Positions 13,801 through 25,160 of a DNA stretch of 64,000 bases are shown here, in pieces. The notes beneath the pieces are model-generated. The model worked only from the letters and a program-made list of their open reading frames with translations. It did no database searches and was not told where the DNA came from. The stretch comes from Pampus argenteus (lineage: Eukaryota; Chordata; Actinopteri; Scombriformes; Stromateidae): NCBI GenBank assembly GCA_036937835.1, contig CM072871.1, forward strand, positions 946,001-1,010,000, given 5' to 3'. The translations under genes and the position numbers were made by a program. Each line of letters opens with the position of its first letter. Position 1 is the stretch's first letter.

Positions 13801-16800
13801 TTAAGGCCACTAGGAGGGTTAAGTCAATACTACCGTTTTCTGTTCATTCATGTTTGGGTCGTCATGGAGATTCAAGTGGAGACCCAAACATGGGCCTCAA
13901 TACGCTTCAACAAAAACAACAGCGTAGCCTCCGTGTGGTACGTTGTTCACAACGCTTTCACACTCTGTCTTTTCTGTTGCATCATTTCTCAGGTGTTGGA
14001 TGAATAAAGGAGACGAGCAGGAAGTCTTTCTGAGCAGTTCAAGGTTTAACAGAAACACTGATGCAATTAAACAGCGAGTGCAGAAAGACAATAGCTGAAT
14101 GGAAGATGAGAAAAATGCATCTCCATGTGGACAAAGTGTTAAAGCTCCTATTAACAATATGAAATAAATGATGGCTTTAAGGAAGAAATGGCCTTAAAGC
14201 CATTCATAAATTTCCTATCCAGGAAGCCTCTTCCAATTAAAACGTGTGAGAGGTGGATTAACAAGGGCTATATGGCTTTGCCTCGCTAAATCACCTCCCC
14301 GAGCTGCTCTGCTGCATTTGACGTGTAAACGATTAATGACCAGCCTAATTCCCTTATCACACTACCTTAATGCCTAAATAATGTGGCCTTAGTCAACTTT
14401 GGAAAGCAGGGCTCTATAAGAAAGGAATGAATATCAGATTAGCCAGCTCGCGTGTTATTTCAGCATAATTTCTTCAGACTGAGGCAGACGAGGGAGGAAA
14501 AGAAAAATGTGTCTCTGGCTGTTGCAGCAACACCAGGAAGGTCAACCGATCAGAGATCGATCAATATACCACCTATATCGCCTCAAACAGGAAGAAAACT
14601 TCACAGTAAAGTAACAGACGCAAACACAGTAAACACACACAGTGACTCACAACATCACAACATCACAACATCACAACCCCCGAGATGAATGCTGATGATT
14701 CATTTCTGTTGGTTTTATGTTGCAAAAATACTCCATTCAATGTACCAGTACTGCATTAACTGTAGTACTGAAGTATTAGTAGACTGAAGTATTAGTAGAC
14801 TGTAGTACGGAAGTATTAGTAAACTGTAGTACTGAAGTATTAGTAGACTGTAGTACTGAAGTATTAGTAGACTGAAGTATTGGTAGACTGTAGTACTGAA
14901 GTATTAGTAAACTGTAGTACTGAAGTATTAGTAGACTGTAGTACTGAAGTATTAGTAGACTGAAGTACTGAAGTATTAGTAGACTGAAGTACTGAAGTAT
15001 TAGTAGACTGTAGTATTAGTAGACTGTAGTACTGAAGTATTAGTAGACTGTAGTACTGAAGTATTAGTAGACTGTAGTACTGACTGTAGTAGTGAAGTAT
15101 TAGTAGACTGTAGTACTGAAGTATTAGTAGACTGTAGTACTGACTGTAGTAGTGAAGTATTAGTAGAAGTTTTAGTTTTGAAGTGTTTTATAAAGTGTTA
15201 CAGATAATGATTATTTTCTCATCATTGATTAATCTTGTCTGATCAACAGTCCAGAAATGATTCAGTTTAATTTAACCAGTTAACTAAATATTTTCTGTGG
15301 ATCCTTCGTGGGACGATTGATCGATTAGAAACTAATCATTTATACCTCAACACCAAATTCAGCAACATCACTGTTGAACCGTGTTTAATGTGAAAGCATA
15401 AAGTACAATATGTGGTTATTTCTGCTCGCTGTGTTTCAGGGGCAGCTTCATAAGAGCCGTGTGTAATCTTGACAGCAACGTCTCCGTTTCTCTTCTCTTC
15501 CAGTAATCTGATGCCGATACTCGTGACATGTCATCTTCAGGGAGCAGACAAAGAGAAAAGTTGGCCTGCTTTGTGCACATTCCTTTATCTCGCCTCTTCT
15601 GAGTGTTGTAGGCTTATTATCCAGCTTTGAACACACACTTACAATAATATGCCATCAACAGTTTTATAAGCTAATTAGAAAAAAAAAACAGTTTAATTAA
15701 TGAGTGACTGGCAATAAAATGGCAATCATGAAAAAAGAAACGAGGGTGCTAAGCTTCCACTACCACCAATTAAGGCCTAATTACAAACAAATTATATATG
15801 TGTTTTGCTGTGGGCTTTAATTTAAAAAAAAATGGCTTTAATTAAAAGAGAAAACATGCTAATTAATTAAACAGCACACAAATCTACATTGAAAAGTATG
15901 CTTTGTCTATCAAGTAATTAATGAAATACAATAATCCAAATGAGATTCCCAGGCATTTGATAAAAGCTTAGTACCCATTTCTAAATCCATTTCAAAATTA
16001 ATGGGCCAAAATTTAATGTGAGTCATCCAGAGATACAATAAAAGTTCATTCAGTGATAAATTGCTAATGCTGAAGGAGAAATGAACAAAGAGGAGAGTTT
16101 CCCTCAACTCTTTCCACGGTGGCCTGGAGGGGGGGGTTCGTACGCTGATGCGGGGCGGAGGAAGTCAACATCTGATAAGACCCACTTTCCACAAAAGCGC
16201 TGCTCATTAATTTTTTGATTACAAACACAGGCATGGCAGGGAGAAGGTGGCGAGAAGAAATAACATAAATATCATGAAACGCTCTTAGTTCAGCTCTTTG
16301 TTTCCACTAAGCCACCATGTCTCCTCCGACTAAATGCCACGCCACCTTTGTTCCACGGCGTTTGAGCCAGGGCTTTCCGAAGGGTGGATTTCAAGGACAG
16401 TGAGGCTTTTCCTTTCAGCTGCTGCTTCCACTGAAATCTGAGCTGCAACATAATGAGGCATATTATAGACATCCTCATGTTCAAACACACGGCTCTGGCT
16501 AATACATATTCATATGGTTACTAACTGTACTTTCTCAACAGTTTACAGTAGACAGGAAGCCACTGGGTCCAATGGGAGCAGATAACACACACTGTGAGTT
16601 CAGTGACTGTATTCAGCATCAACGGGATATACTTCAATATGCTAATAAACTGTTTACAGCACGAGTCATTTGATATGTTTCACTGAAATAAAGACATTAG
16701 AAAGTGCTGCTTTCTGTCTGAAGAAACGTTTATTGGATTTCTCACCGCCAGTTTTTCCCGACTGCAGTAAATTAAACACGAGGCGGTAAATGAGTCAAAC

Positions 16801-19800
16801 TAAAAGCGATGCGAGCCAAGAGAACGTGCCAGACATCTTGACGATGTTACACACACAGTATTTACCAAGTAAAAAGTTAAAATAAGAATGTATAACGTAT
16901 ATATTCAGCTGAGGATGATGAGAAGTAACATCTGGACTCAAATGTTATAAGTGGTGTTTTTACAGCCCTGTGGAGCCAACAGTACGTTAACATGATCGCC
17001 TTCAGGTGTGCTCATCCATCATTTCACTTGCATACAAAGACAATGCTGAGACGTCAGATACCTGGCGTCGTTTTTAAATATATTTAGAGGTTTAATAAGA
17101 GGAGAAACGGTGGATGACAAGCAGCAACAGCGTATTCATGGCTTTGTTTCAGGTTTAACTTTAACTTATGTTAACTACTGTAAATCATGGAGTCAAGACG
17201 TCTCGTTCATAACAGCAGAGAAACTCCTGGGCTGCAACGTCCGCTCTGATCCTTCATGATGCGTCTAAACATCATAAAGAGACTAAAAAGAGGAATATTG
17301 CACTTTGACGGACGCTCCTCCATTTGCAGCCCTACTTCTTTCCTTCTGGTTGTCATAAAACAGACTTGACTTACTGTGACAGACAGAGACTTTCTGTCTT
17401 GAAATGGTAATGCCACTCTAATAGCTGTGATGAGTAATATGCAGGGAACAGTAAGCGCTAACGTGGTGTGACGCTCTTTTCTTGTGAAATATACTCACTT
17501 ACTGTATAAAAAAAGCTCCTTGCTGTTTCAAAAGACCTCAGTTATTCTGATTCATGAAGAGAAAAACGAGCAAGCGAGTAATTATTTGTCATAAGGACGA
17601 TGTTGAATGAAATACTATAAGGAGCGGGTGGATTAGTGTGACAAAGAAAGTGGACGAATGAGCTGATATTTACTGTCTTTAGTTAAATGATCGTTACATG
17701 TTCGCTGCTACACTTCTATTGTTAACGCCGTCCTGGTTTAGAAAGCCAGATCCTGCAGAGTTAGCCCTCGTTAAGCCGATTTAGCAGGAATGACTGAAAT
17801 CAAGCTGCTGGATGCTATCGCGGCTCCTGACGAGGCCGTGGGCCGTTCATACTGTATGTGTCACTCACTCAATGTTATGCTAATTACAGAATTAATTAGC
17901 CCACATGCAACTTGCAGCAGTTGAGAATAATGTGCAGTAATCAAAGGACGGAGACCCCGTCGTCTTGTTCCTACTGAACTACCAGGAGTACGTTCACATT
18001 ACTCTGTGTCTTCTGAACACAATGAGGATCAACAGTTTAAATGAATACATGAGGCAGCTTTGTTTCAAGCAACGTAGACATTAATAATATTTTGTTACCT
18101 TAAAGAGGATGTGATTTCTCTGTCTTCAGGGCGTCAATACGTTCACTTAAAAACTAAACATGTGTTCATGAATTCATCTAAAACAAAGACTTACAGCCGC
18201 TGGAAATATTTCTAAAAAAAGTGTAACGAGAATAAAAAAGCTCAACCTGAGATATCCGAGCAGCGTCTCAGAAGTTCGACAGATGAAAGAGCGCATATCT
18301 CAGAATATGTTAGGAGCCTTAAAAACAGGTTTTTACCAAATTGTTTTAATGCTCAGATTTAAAAAAGAAGAAAGTCGAGCGAATGGAAATCATTAATTGA
18401 TTTGAGGAAGCTCAAAACAAACATTTTGGTCTTCTAAAAGTGGGGATACTGACAGCAAGCTTTCTATCTTCCTTCCCTTTGCTTTGAGGAGATAAGTGGG
18501 AAACCTCAGACTGAGGATGGAAATGCACAGAAATATTGTCATCCAACATGTAGCAGCGTTTTCTTTACAGAACAATGCCTGCAGGGACAAACAGCCTCTT
18601 TAGTTCTTCACAGCTGTCACAAAGCTTTTACATTTATGCTAAGAAAACCTGTTTCTATTCTTTCAGTGAAAAGCAGCCACAATCATGTCTTGGTGTTATG
18701 ACCGTAAACAAATTAAACATCTAAGCCATTCTGTACCAAATGAGCCACTCAATTATAACCCTGAAATTGATTTTGGCCACAGCGGGGATTATTGATCCCC
18801 TAAATGTTTGTCACAGTGAACAGGAGTGCTGTAAACAAACATGTTGGTCTTAATGCTATCTGCATTACAGGCTGCATCATTTACCATAATCCTTCCTAAC
18901 TGATTGAGAATCCAGCTAACTTTTTGGCTTTTAGCACGTCTCTTCATGATTTCCATGTAATCAGGTCACTTCCTTTCTTTGTATTTGAAAGTGAAAAGTC
19001 AGAAGTTTACGTCACAGAGGTTTCACGGATTTCAAAACGGTCAATTCCCTGCTCTCATAAAAAGAAGTTATCGCTGCTAAACAATGAGCGCTGGATGCCA
19101 GACTGCTGTCACGTCCCATCACGGTTCTGGCAAGACGGGAGGCGGGCGAGAACCTCGGCTCAGGCTAAAACCAATCCAGCGCCGCTCTAAGAGGCTTTCT
19201 GAAAGCACACTGCAGGTGCCACTCACAAGGGCTTTCATTTAACTCCCTCATATTTGACCACTGTGCTCGCAGTTAAGATGAGAACATGATGCTGTCTGTT
19301 ACACACTGGAGATACCGGGGCCACGCTGTTTTAAAACACACGTATTCATTCAGGAGGGCGACGTTTCCAACTATTATTTCCTTGATTAACTGATTATCTA
19401 CTAGAAAATAGTGAAATATGTCAGTCACTGTTTCCCAAAGATATCACGTTTACAGTCGCAGAGGCCTAAAAATAGTAGTCCATTAATAGTCCATTAAATT
19501 TCTGTCGCTTGACTGATGAAGCTTTAAAATGAATTGTTCAACATTCTTGGAAATTACACACATTTAAGATAATTAAATTAGCAGATTAATACCTATGTAC
19601 AGTAAATATGAAGCTACAGTCAGCAGCCATTTAGCTTAGCTTAGCATAAAGACTGGAAACAGGGGGAAACTGCTAGCCTGGCGCTAGCCACCACCTAGAA
19701 AATGGTGAATTGTTGTTTTTACACATCTGTTTTCATGGAATTAACAAACATGATATCCGGTGTTAATTAATGAGCTTTAGATGAACTGGTAGATGTATTA

Positions 19801-22800
19801 TGTTACCCTCCTAACGAGCCAGTCAAGCTGTTTCCTGAACTAAGCTAAGATAAGCTAAGCTAAGATAAATTAAACTAAACTAAGCTAAGCTTTAAACAAA
19901 TTTACATTTAGATTTTTCTGTCAATTGTTCAGCTTCAACGCTGCATTTTATCCACGACTGCAACAATAAAGTGATTTGTATTCACTGTAGGTCTGATTTA
20001 AGCTAACATGAACATAAACCTATAGGATCATTACATTATCCAGGAGACTTGTGTGTTTATATGTTGGGTAACATGAAAAGAACAATTTTAATAGAAATTC
20101 AAAGTAGTGAAATATATACGTCCATAAACAGCTGCAACTCTACTGCAATCCACGCCCGAGAGGAGCCTGCAGTGTGTTACATGTTTGTGTTGCCACTATT
20201 ACAGAATGAAAAGGCGAATGTGATGCTGTGAGCAACATGCATCATGAAACAAAGAAGTTTAACTTTGATGCTCAAAGTACAGCAAATCCGCCAGTGGAGA
20301 AGTAACACAGCAGCTGTACGTCTTTTTAAAACACAATTATATGTGTGTGGGCTACATTTTATGCTAAATTAGTTTGAAACCACTTGATCCTTGATGCCTG
20401 CCAAGGCGGTTAGTTACAAAACTTCAGGCGCTACATTTAGGGACATGTACACTTCAAAGGTATGAAACTCTTACCTGGAGAATGATTTAACAGTTGGCTT
20501 GAAAGCAATGTACCCTTCATTAAAAAGCAGAGCCAAAAGTCCTTTAGACACTGCAGCACTTCAAAACTAAGGGGAGGGCTTTCCATTAACTCAATGGAAA
20601 AGGGCTGCGGGACTGAATGGTGGGTGTCTGCGTCTGTTTTTTGTTCCTCTATGTCTTTGCAGCAGAAATGGCCACGGATCCATTAGCCTGATTTGTCACA
20701 GCGGGAGCACCCCAAAGATCTGTTATCAGCACAACGTACCTCTCGAGTGGCGAGTCTGTCGCTCATCTCCTCCGCCTTTGCAATGTCCCCTTCAGCTATG
20801 GCCTTCTCTATGCTCTTTTCTAGGCCGGACTGCAGGAGGAGGGAAAAAAAAAAAATCAGCTTTTTTTTTTTTTTTTTTTGGAAATAGGGGTAGAGAGAGA
20901 AAAAAAAAATCAAAGAGTAACTTCAAAAGTCCCCAGGGCCTTATTTTTAATACTACAAATATGTAGATTTCCCTTCACAAATGAAAACCTTTTTGATTGG
21001 ATATTAGTGGGGAAATCTTAGAAATGCTACAGGAGATTACCAAACATAAATGTGACTCTTTAATTACACATTTCCATTACAGGCCTAAGCAGAGGGGGGT
21101 GTGCAGAGAGGCCCCCGGTTACTGATGGAGAGCCAGTTCTGCTGTGATGAGCCTATCTGAGGAAGCGCCGCACCAGATTCCTTCAGCATCCAAAATGTCA
21201 TCATGCTAAAAACATACAGTGGAAAGAGGCTGTAATTATGAACTCTCCTCTGATGTATTGTTTGAGGACCTCAGCTGTAAAAGTACAATACTGTTAAAAA
21301 CACACAATTAGTATGTTTGTTAAAGGATCTGGATGGATCTGGATCCCTGACTGCTTTGTCTTGGTTTCTCTTCATATAGTTTCATCATTGAAAGCGTTTT
21401 GAGGTCACTGAGGGAAAATGTCTGCGCTACGGAGCTTTTTCCTGCAGTGACTGCGTGTCAGAGTTGAATTAAAGGAAACATGATATATTAATTAGAAGGA
21501 AGTGCATTTGAGGGACGGAGGACCCCTCATTATGTTGATCTGACAAGTTCTGTTTCATTCAGCTTGTTAATCATTTCTTTATTCTTTCATAGTTAGCATA
21601 TTCACAATGAGGCTAAAATCAGCAAAAACTCAATTTTACGCTGCTCTGAGAAAAATTAAGCACAAAATACTCCAAAATAATTACTAAAAGGATTTCAAAT
21701 TGAAATGAGAACAGCTTCCATTCACTGGGTCAACGTTCATCAAGCTTGCACATATTTTGCTTCATTGGCATTTTGGATATTCTTGCATTAAAATATTCAT
21801 TTATCTTTCAACAGAGAAATGTATTCAAATGAAACTAAGTTTAGTTTTGATTTTAGAAGCACCTGTTTGTTATCTCACCATTAATTTAAATGTTCTAGCT
21901 GCCATCTGAGAGTCTGTATCAGGTGCTCTAACCCTCTCGTCTGTCAAGCTAAAATCTCACTTTAATGTCAGCCACACAAGAAAGGAAAGTCTCCCTAATC
22001 TTATCACTAAATGTAGCTGAACATAATCCTTAATATTCTTCTCAGTGTCAGGTTGAGTTACCATAAGGATTCCTCTAATCCATATGTCATATCACATAAA
22101 ACAATGAGAGGATATAGTGGCACGGAAACACAAAGGATGTGACGGTGTTATTAACAGCCACGACAGACACAGTATTAAACATCAGCAGATAAGTTGGATG
22201 GTTGGCAGGAGTCTTTGTTACCTTCGGAGGAGGTTTGGAACATGCAGGAGGATGAAATCGATCATTTGCACCAAAATACTGCTTCAGTCCATCCCAGGGC
22301 TTCTCCTGCTCCTCCCGACACGCTCTGCTGACAGACAAGATGTGTATTAATGTTCATTCAGTCATTGTGCACCAGCATTGTTGTTTCTGCTGTATAAGCT
22401 ACTGTAACTTCAGCTGGTACCTTGACTCTGCAGGTTCTTCACTGTCTGCTCCTGTTGAATGACACACAGGTAAAAGATCACAGGACTCTTTGATACAAAA
22501 TAGCATCAGCTAAACACAACTATTAATATTACAGGTGTGCAAATAGTATGCTCTATCATAATTAATCGATCAAAATACCTTTGTCCATTGATTTTGCACA
22601 TAGTAACAAACACACACACACACACACTACAATCTTTGTAGATCAATATCAGTGAAACACACAGTAGCTGATATTTTCCACTGTAAAGAACTGCTCTATG
22701 AAAACATAACTAGTCCTGAGGAGGAAGTATTTCACACAGCAAATATATTATATTTATATTATATACAGTATGTTCCAGTTATACATAGTTATACGTAGTT

Positions 22801-23003
22801 ATACAGGTGAAACAGTTTCTGTAATATTAATATGTGATGTCAAGGTCACCATCAGGGTCAGCTGACTCACACCTTTCTTCTCTTGTCTTCTTCTTCTTCT
22901 TCGTGGGATCTTCATTGTTTTCATCTCATCCTTCTTCTTCTGTAGCTCGTGAAATTTCTAAAATACAAACAACACATCGATCTTCTCCTGCTACCTTATT
23001 ATG

Positions 23004-23096
<93 letters not shown>

Positions 23097-23285
23097 ACAA
23101 CATACTTGCAACACGTCCTGGGATCCACCAGGCAGGCTGTTTGTCGCGGATTCACTGCCGGTGCTTGTGGACTGTTTCTCCGCCGGGGAGCCGGTGTTTC
23201 TCCCGGCTGAGCTCCACGTTTCATCCTCGTCATCTGGACTCAGGTCTTCTTCCGTTAAGCCCTTCGGCAGGAGTCCGCTGTACAT
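10803..23285 (-). CDS. fam204a: fam204a, uncharacterised conserved protein, 7 coding exons, 217 aa
   Basis: Coding exons in transcript order: 23285-23106, 22957-22873, 22451-22421, 22327-22222, 20829-20740, 11100-10991, 10854-10803. They total 654 bases, all with AG/GT borders and matching phases (0,1,2,0,0,2). The start gives MYSGLLPKGL, close to the vertebrate FAM204A N-terminus MWSGLLPPGL. Other family landmarks are KFHEL then a basic run of six Arg (residues about 61-88), the QYFGANDRF motif (about 115-123), SGLEKSIEKAI...EEMSDRLATRE (135-164), AVKIAQA (exon 6) and the C-terminus RRWETKSNMGFM. The acidic N-terminus followed by a basic, Lys/Arg-rich half looks nuclear, but the family's function is not known to me. 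At 217 aa it is slightly shorter than the human protein (about 233). Intron 5 spans 9.6 kb, so the last two exons are easily missed. The final exons were found by homology plus phase agreement. Confidence 0.94.
11360..11466. repeat. Dispersed teleost repeat fragment (family B)
   Basis: Contains cagatgtgaatattttcttc, then an aacaagctgatgaatgat-like stretch, and ends in gattattgcaaccct. The final 'attattgcaaccct' edge and the inner ATTAAT/CGATTA-type segments match a degraded repeat also present near 15.2, 19.4 and 24.3 kb. I recognise the block as common in teleosts. Confidence 0.6.
12150..12560. promoter_or_regulatory. Candidate conserved non-coding element in fam204a intron 5
   Basis: Repeat-poor, AT-rich sequence with ATTAATGG, TAATTAAG and AGATAAG (GATA-like) motifs and a duplicated gctccggctgg. 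There is no coding signal. The enhancer call rests on composition alone. Confidence 0.2.
14649..14677. repeat. (ACATCACA)n short tandem repeat
   Basis: Three to four copies of acatcaca in a row. It is short, and no gene overlaps it. Confidence 0.8.
14744..15168. repeat. Minisatellite built from three 8-bp modules
   Basis: More than 400 bases made of the octamers actgtagt, actgaagt and attagtag, mostly ordered actgaagt-attagtag-actgtagt (24-bp higher-order unit). Modules are dropped or doubled in places, and one motif (actgactgtagtagtgaagt) is repeated near the right end. It lies inside fam204a intron 5 and has no coding meaning. Confidence 0.92.
15185..15350. repeat. Dispersed teleost repeat fragment (family B)
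   Basis: Contains gataatgattattttctcatc, ...tgattaatcttgtctgatcaac and ...gattgatcgattagaaacta. The ATTAATC...CGATTAG pattern is the same degraded repeat as at 11.4, 19.4 and 24.3 kb. It directly abuts the octamer minisatellite. Confidence 0.55.
15640..16110. promoter_or_regulatory. Candidate conserved non-coding element dense in TAATTA sites
   Basis: About 470 bases with many homeodomain cores (taattaatgag, ctaattac, gctaattaattaaac, agtaattaatg), two ATGGCTTTAATTAAAA-like segments and no tandem repeat. The density of TAATTA and the balanced complexity set it apart from neighbouring DNA. It looks like an enhancer bound by homeodomain factors. Conservation and activity are untested. Confidence 0.3.
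19375..19520. repeat. Dispersed teleost repeat fragment (family B)
   Basis: Carries cttgattaactgattatcta, ...aatagtgaaatatgtcagtc and ...gtttcccaaagatatcacgt. These are landmarks of the same repeat seen near 11.4 and 15.2 kb. It is degraded. Confidence 0.55.
19521..19885 (+). repeat. Dispersed teleost repeat (family A), longest copy
   Basis: Starts near gaattgttcaacattcttgg, carries ttagcttagcttagcataaa and actggaaacagggggaaact, then a gctagcc block, and ends in an inverted set of aagctaag/ataagctaagc repeats. The gcttagctta near the left and taagctaag at the right form an imperfect inverted repeat, as in a non-autonomous hairpin element. Partial copies lie at 6.0 and 62.7 kb. Confidence 0.7.
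22324..22329 (-). promoter_or_regulatory. NAGNAG tandem splice acceptor, fam204a exon 4
   Basis: On the minus strand the acceptor reads cagcag. Using the first AG starts the exon at 22327; using the second starts it at 22324. Both keep the frame and differ by a single Ser (ESSRA versus ESRA). Confidence 0.7.
23009..23094. repeat. (CA)n/(GT)n microsatellite in fam204a intron 1
   Basis: A pure dinucleotide tract of about 43 units. In the fam204a transcript it is (GU)43, starting about 11 nt after the exon 1 donor (23105) and filling 86 of the 148 bases of intron 1. Confidence 0.97.
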
Positions 23286-23339
23286 ACCGAGTCCGGTTCA
23301 ACTTAATAGATGAAGAAAAGTAACAGAAATTACGACATA

Positions 23340-23560
23340 TTTTCAGGTTTCCACCGCTACTATGGTCGCTATCTGGAGCGGGTCACATTTCCGGGTAAAC
23401 ACGGTGACGTTTACAGTAGAAAAGCACCTATTGGCTGAAAGCCGATCCGTGAGCTCAACGTCCAATCAGATTTGTACTTACAACTGCTGAGAAGGAGAAC
23501 GAGACAACGGCTCTCATTGGTTGTTTCCTCAGTAAGAACGATGTTTAAATACGTCGGTGT
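23340..23560. promoter_or_regulatory. fam204a promoter, probably bidirectional (CCAAT boxes both ways)
   Basis: Within about 240 bases upstream of the fam204a start codon there are inverted CCAAT boxes (ATTGG on plus at 23430-23434 and 23516-23520) and one forward box in ccaatcag (23462-23466). The sequence is locally richer in CpG and lacks an obvious TATA box. CCAAT boxes in both orientations between a minus-strand gene and a candidate plus-strand exon are typical of divergent housekeeping promoters. Transcription start sites are not visible from sequence. Confidence 0.55.
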
Positions 23561-23729
23561 CTGTTTTGGCGTTTTAATGGCGGACAGAGGTGAAAAGTTT
23601 CCCGGTTTAGTGACATTTTGAGCCAAAAGTATAAACGAGGAACAAATGTAAGCAGTGACCGGCGTCTGAGCGACTGTTTGCAGGGAAGTAAAGTGAAAAA
23701 CAGGCGGTCATGGAGGCTTTCTAACGGAG
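23540..23729 (+). ncRNA. Candidate first exon of a divergent transcript
   Basis: To the right of the CCAAT boxes is a GC-richer stretch ending in acggag|gtgagcc (donor at 23730), a strong 5' splice site. It contains one minimal ORF at 23577-23621 (14 residues, starting MADRGEKF) and a second one ending within a few codons. No long frame crosses the donor. It could be a promoter-divergent long non-coding RNA or the 5' UTR of an unseen gene. No downstream exon was identified. Confidence 0.3.
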
Positions 23730-24284
23730 GTGAGCCAGGCTGCTGACAGCCCCTGAATTAACCTGAGTTTGTGTCATGTTCTCGGGGAGATAAGCCTCCT
23801 TCTTTGACCAACGGTTCGCAATTTGCTCAGAGTGCTTTGGGCATTACATTATTATTATAATGATTAGCATGTAAATCTGGTGTCGCCTCTGGCACTGGCA
23901 CATCTACCCTTAAATTGCTCTTTCACACTCATTCCCATTAAGCTTTCTTTTGGTTGCATCTTATTGCAAAGCCAATAATATACATAAATTATAGTCTGTA
24001 TTTTATGTAGTCTGTGACTGTAGCACATATAGAGACCTACAACACTAATGACAGGCTGCAGGTCAGCACTGGATGTGTCAATAATCACAATCAATACGAC
24101 CAATATGAACCAAATATGATCAATATTAGCTGCAACCACTCGAACCTGAACAGAAACCACCAATGCTACAGGAAATCAATGAGTCAGCTGACGGGAAACC
24201 AATCAAAAACCATTTTAATAATGATCCTATCAGCTTCTTTTATATTTTCTGCTTTTTGTCTGTAAATCATTGTAAGGTGAATCT

Positions 24285-24365
24285 GAACCGATTAATCAGT
24301 TAATAAATTGATAAAATAATTAACTGGTATAGAAAATGATGTTTTAGTTGCGACGTGAACAGATT
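24285..24365. repeat. Dispersed teleost repeat fragment (family B)
   Basis: Reads gattaatcagttaataaatt, then ataattaactgg...gttttagttgcgac. This is the CGATTAATC...AGTTGCAG-type edge of the repeat also seen at 11.4, 15.2 and 19.4 kb. Confidence 0.6.
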
Positions 24366-24599
24366 CGACCAGATATTTGACACCTTTCTCGCTCCTCGAC
24401 CTTCCTGAAGTCGCTCCCTTCACTGCAGCTTTGCCAGATGCGTATTAAACTGGGCTGATGGGGCTTATGCTATATTGAATGTCATCTCGCAGATGTAAAA
24501 TCTCTATCTCATCCTCTAAAATATGCAACATTAACTGGTATCACTCACTCAGCATTACCGTGGTTTTAATTACACGTGTGACAAGTTGATGAGCAGCGG

Positions 24600-25160
24600 C
24601 TGAAGGTAAATGAGTCACAAAGTGCTGCTAATACCAAACAATTTTGGCGTTACAGGTCTGAATCATTTCCTTATTGATTACTAGACTTTGTCTTCTATTT
24701 CACACTTGAATTAACGTCTCTCAGCCTTCCCACCATCCATCCATCCCTCTCTGTCTCTCGCTCCCTGGCATGTGCTCCAGTTCATTATTTCTGTCATTTC
24801 TTGGTAATTTGGAGTTGGCTGTTTAAAACTTAGAGCCTCTTATTAAGTTTTGGCCATGGTGGATAAGAGGCAGGACTGTAAGAGCACAGAGATAAACTAA
24901 TCATCTTAAAACCCTAATTATTAGTATCTTACTGTGACAGACTGTTTTTGCGAGCCAGCCAAATTGAGCCTCAAATGAGGAAAGGCATATCTGTGGAAGT
25001 GGTAATAATTTTAAGTCATCTCGATCTGGTTTGGTGTGGCAGAATTCATTAGTGCAGATTAGCACTGTGTGTACAAAGTAAATGAGATATCTAATAGCAA
25101 ACGTGGAGGTCCGGGGACTCTTAATTTCCTCCCCAATATGAGGGATGATGTTAAGAGGTG
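24600..25160. promoter_or_regulatory. Candidate conserved non-coding element
   Basis: Repeat-free sequence with ctaattattag, aggtaataattttaag, agaattcattagtgcag and caaatgag-type motifs and no coding potential. Complexity and A/T-rich motif spacing resemble vertebrate enhancers. This is inference only. Confidence 0.25.

Larger units (their letters stand above)
11101..20739 (-). other. fam204a intron 5 (9.6 kb)
   Basis: The donor is directly after the codons for ATRE; the acceptor is aaatag before the codons for LAVKIA. The other fam204a introns are 93 to 1392 bases, so this one is far larger. It holds an 8-bp-based minisatellite, several dispersed teleost repeats and AT-rich enhancer-like blocks (about 12.15-12.56 kb and 15.64-16.11 kb). 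I see no nested coding exon in it on either strand. Confidence 0.85.

Noticed and set aside
14744..15168. CRISPR-like array
   Set aside because: No unique spacers; it is a plain tandem repeat in a eukaryotic intron.
22834..23323. Plus-strand open frames with poly(Thr-His) across fam204a exon 1
   Set aside because: Produced by the (CA)n tract and by the antisense of the real minus-strand exon.
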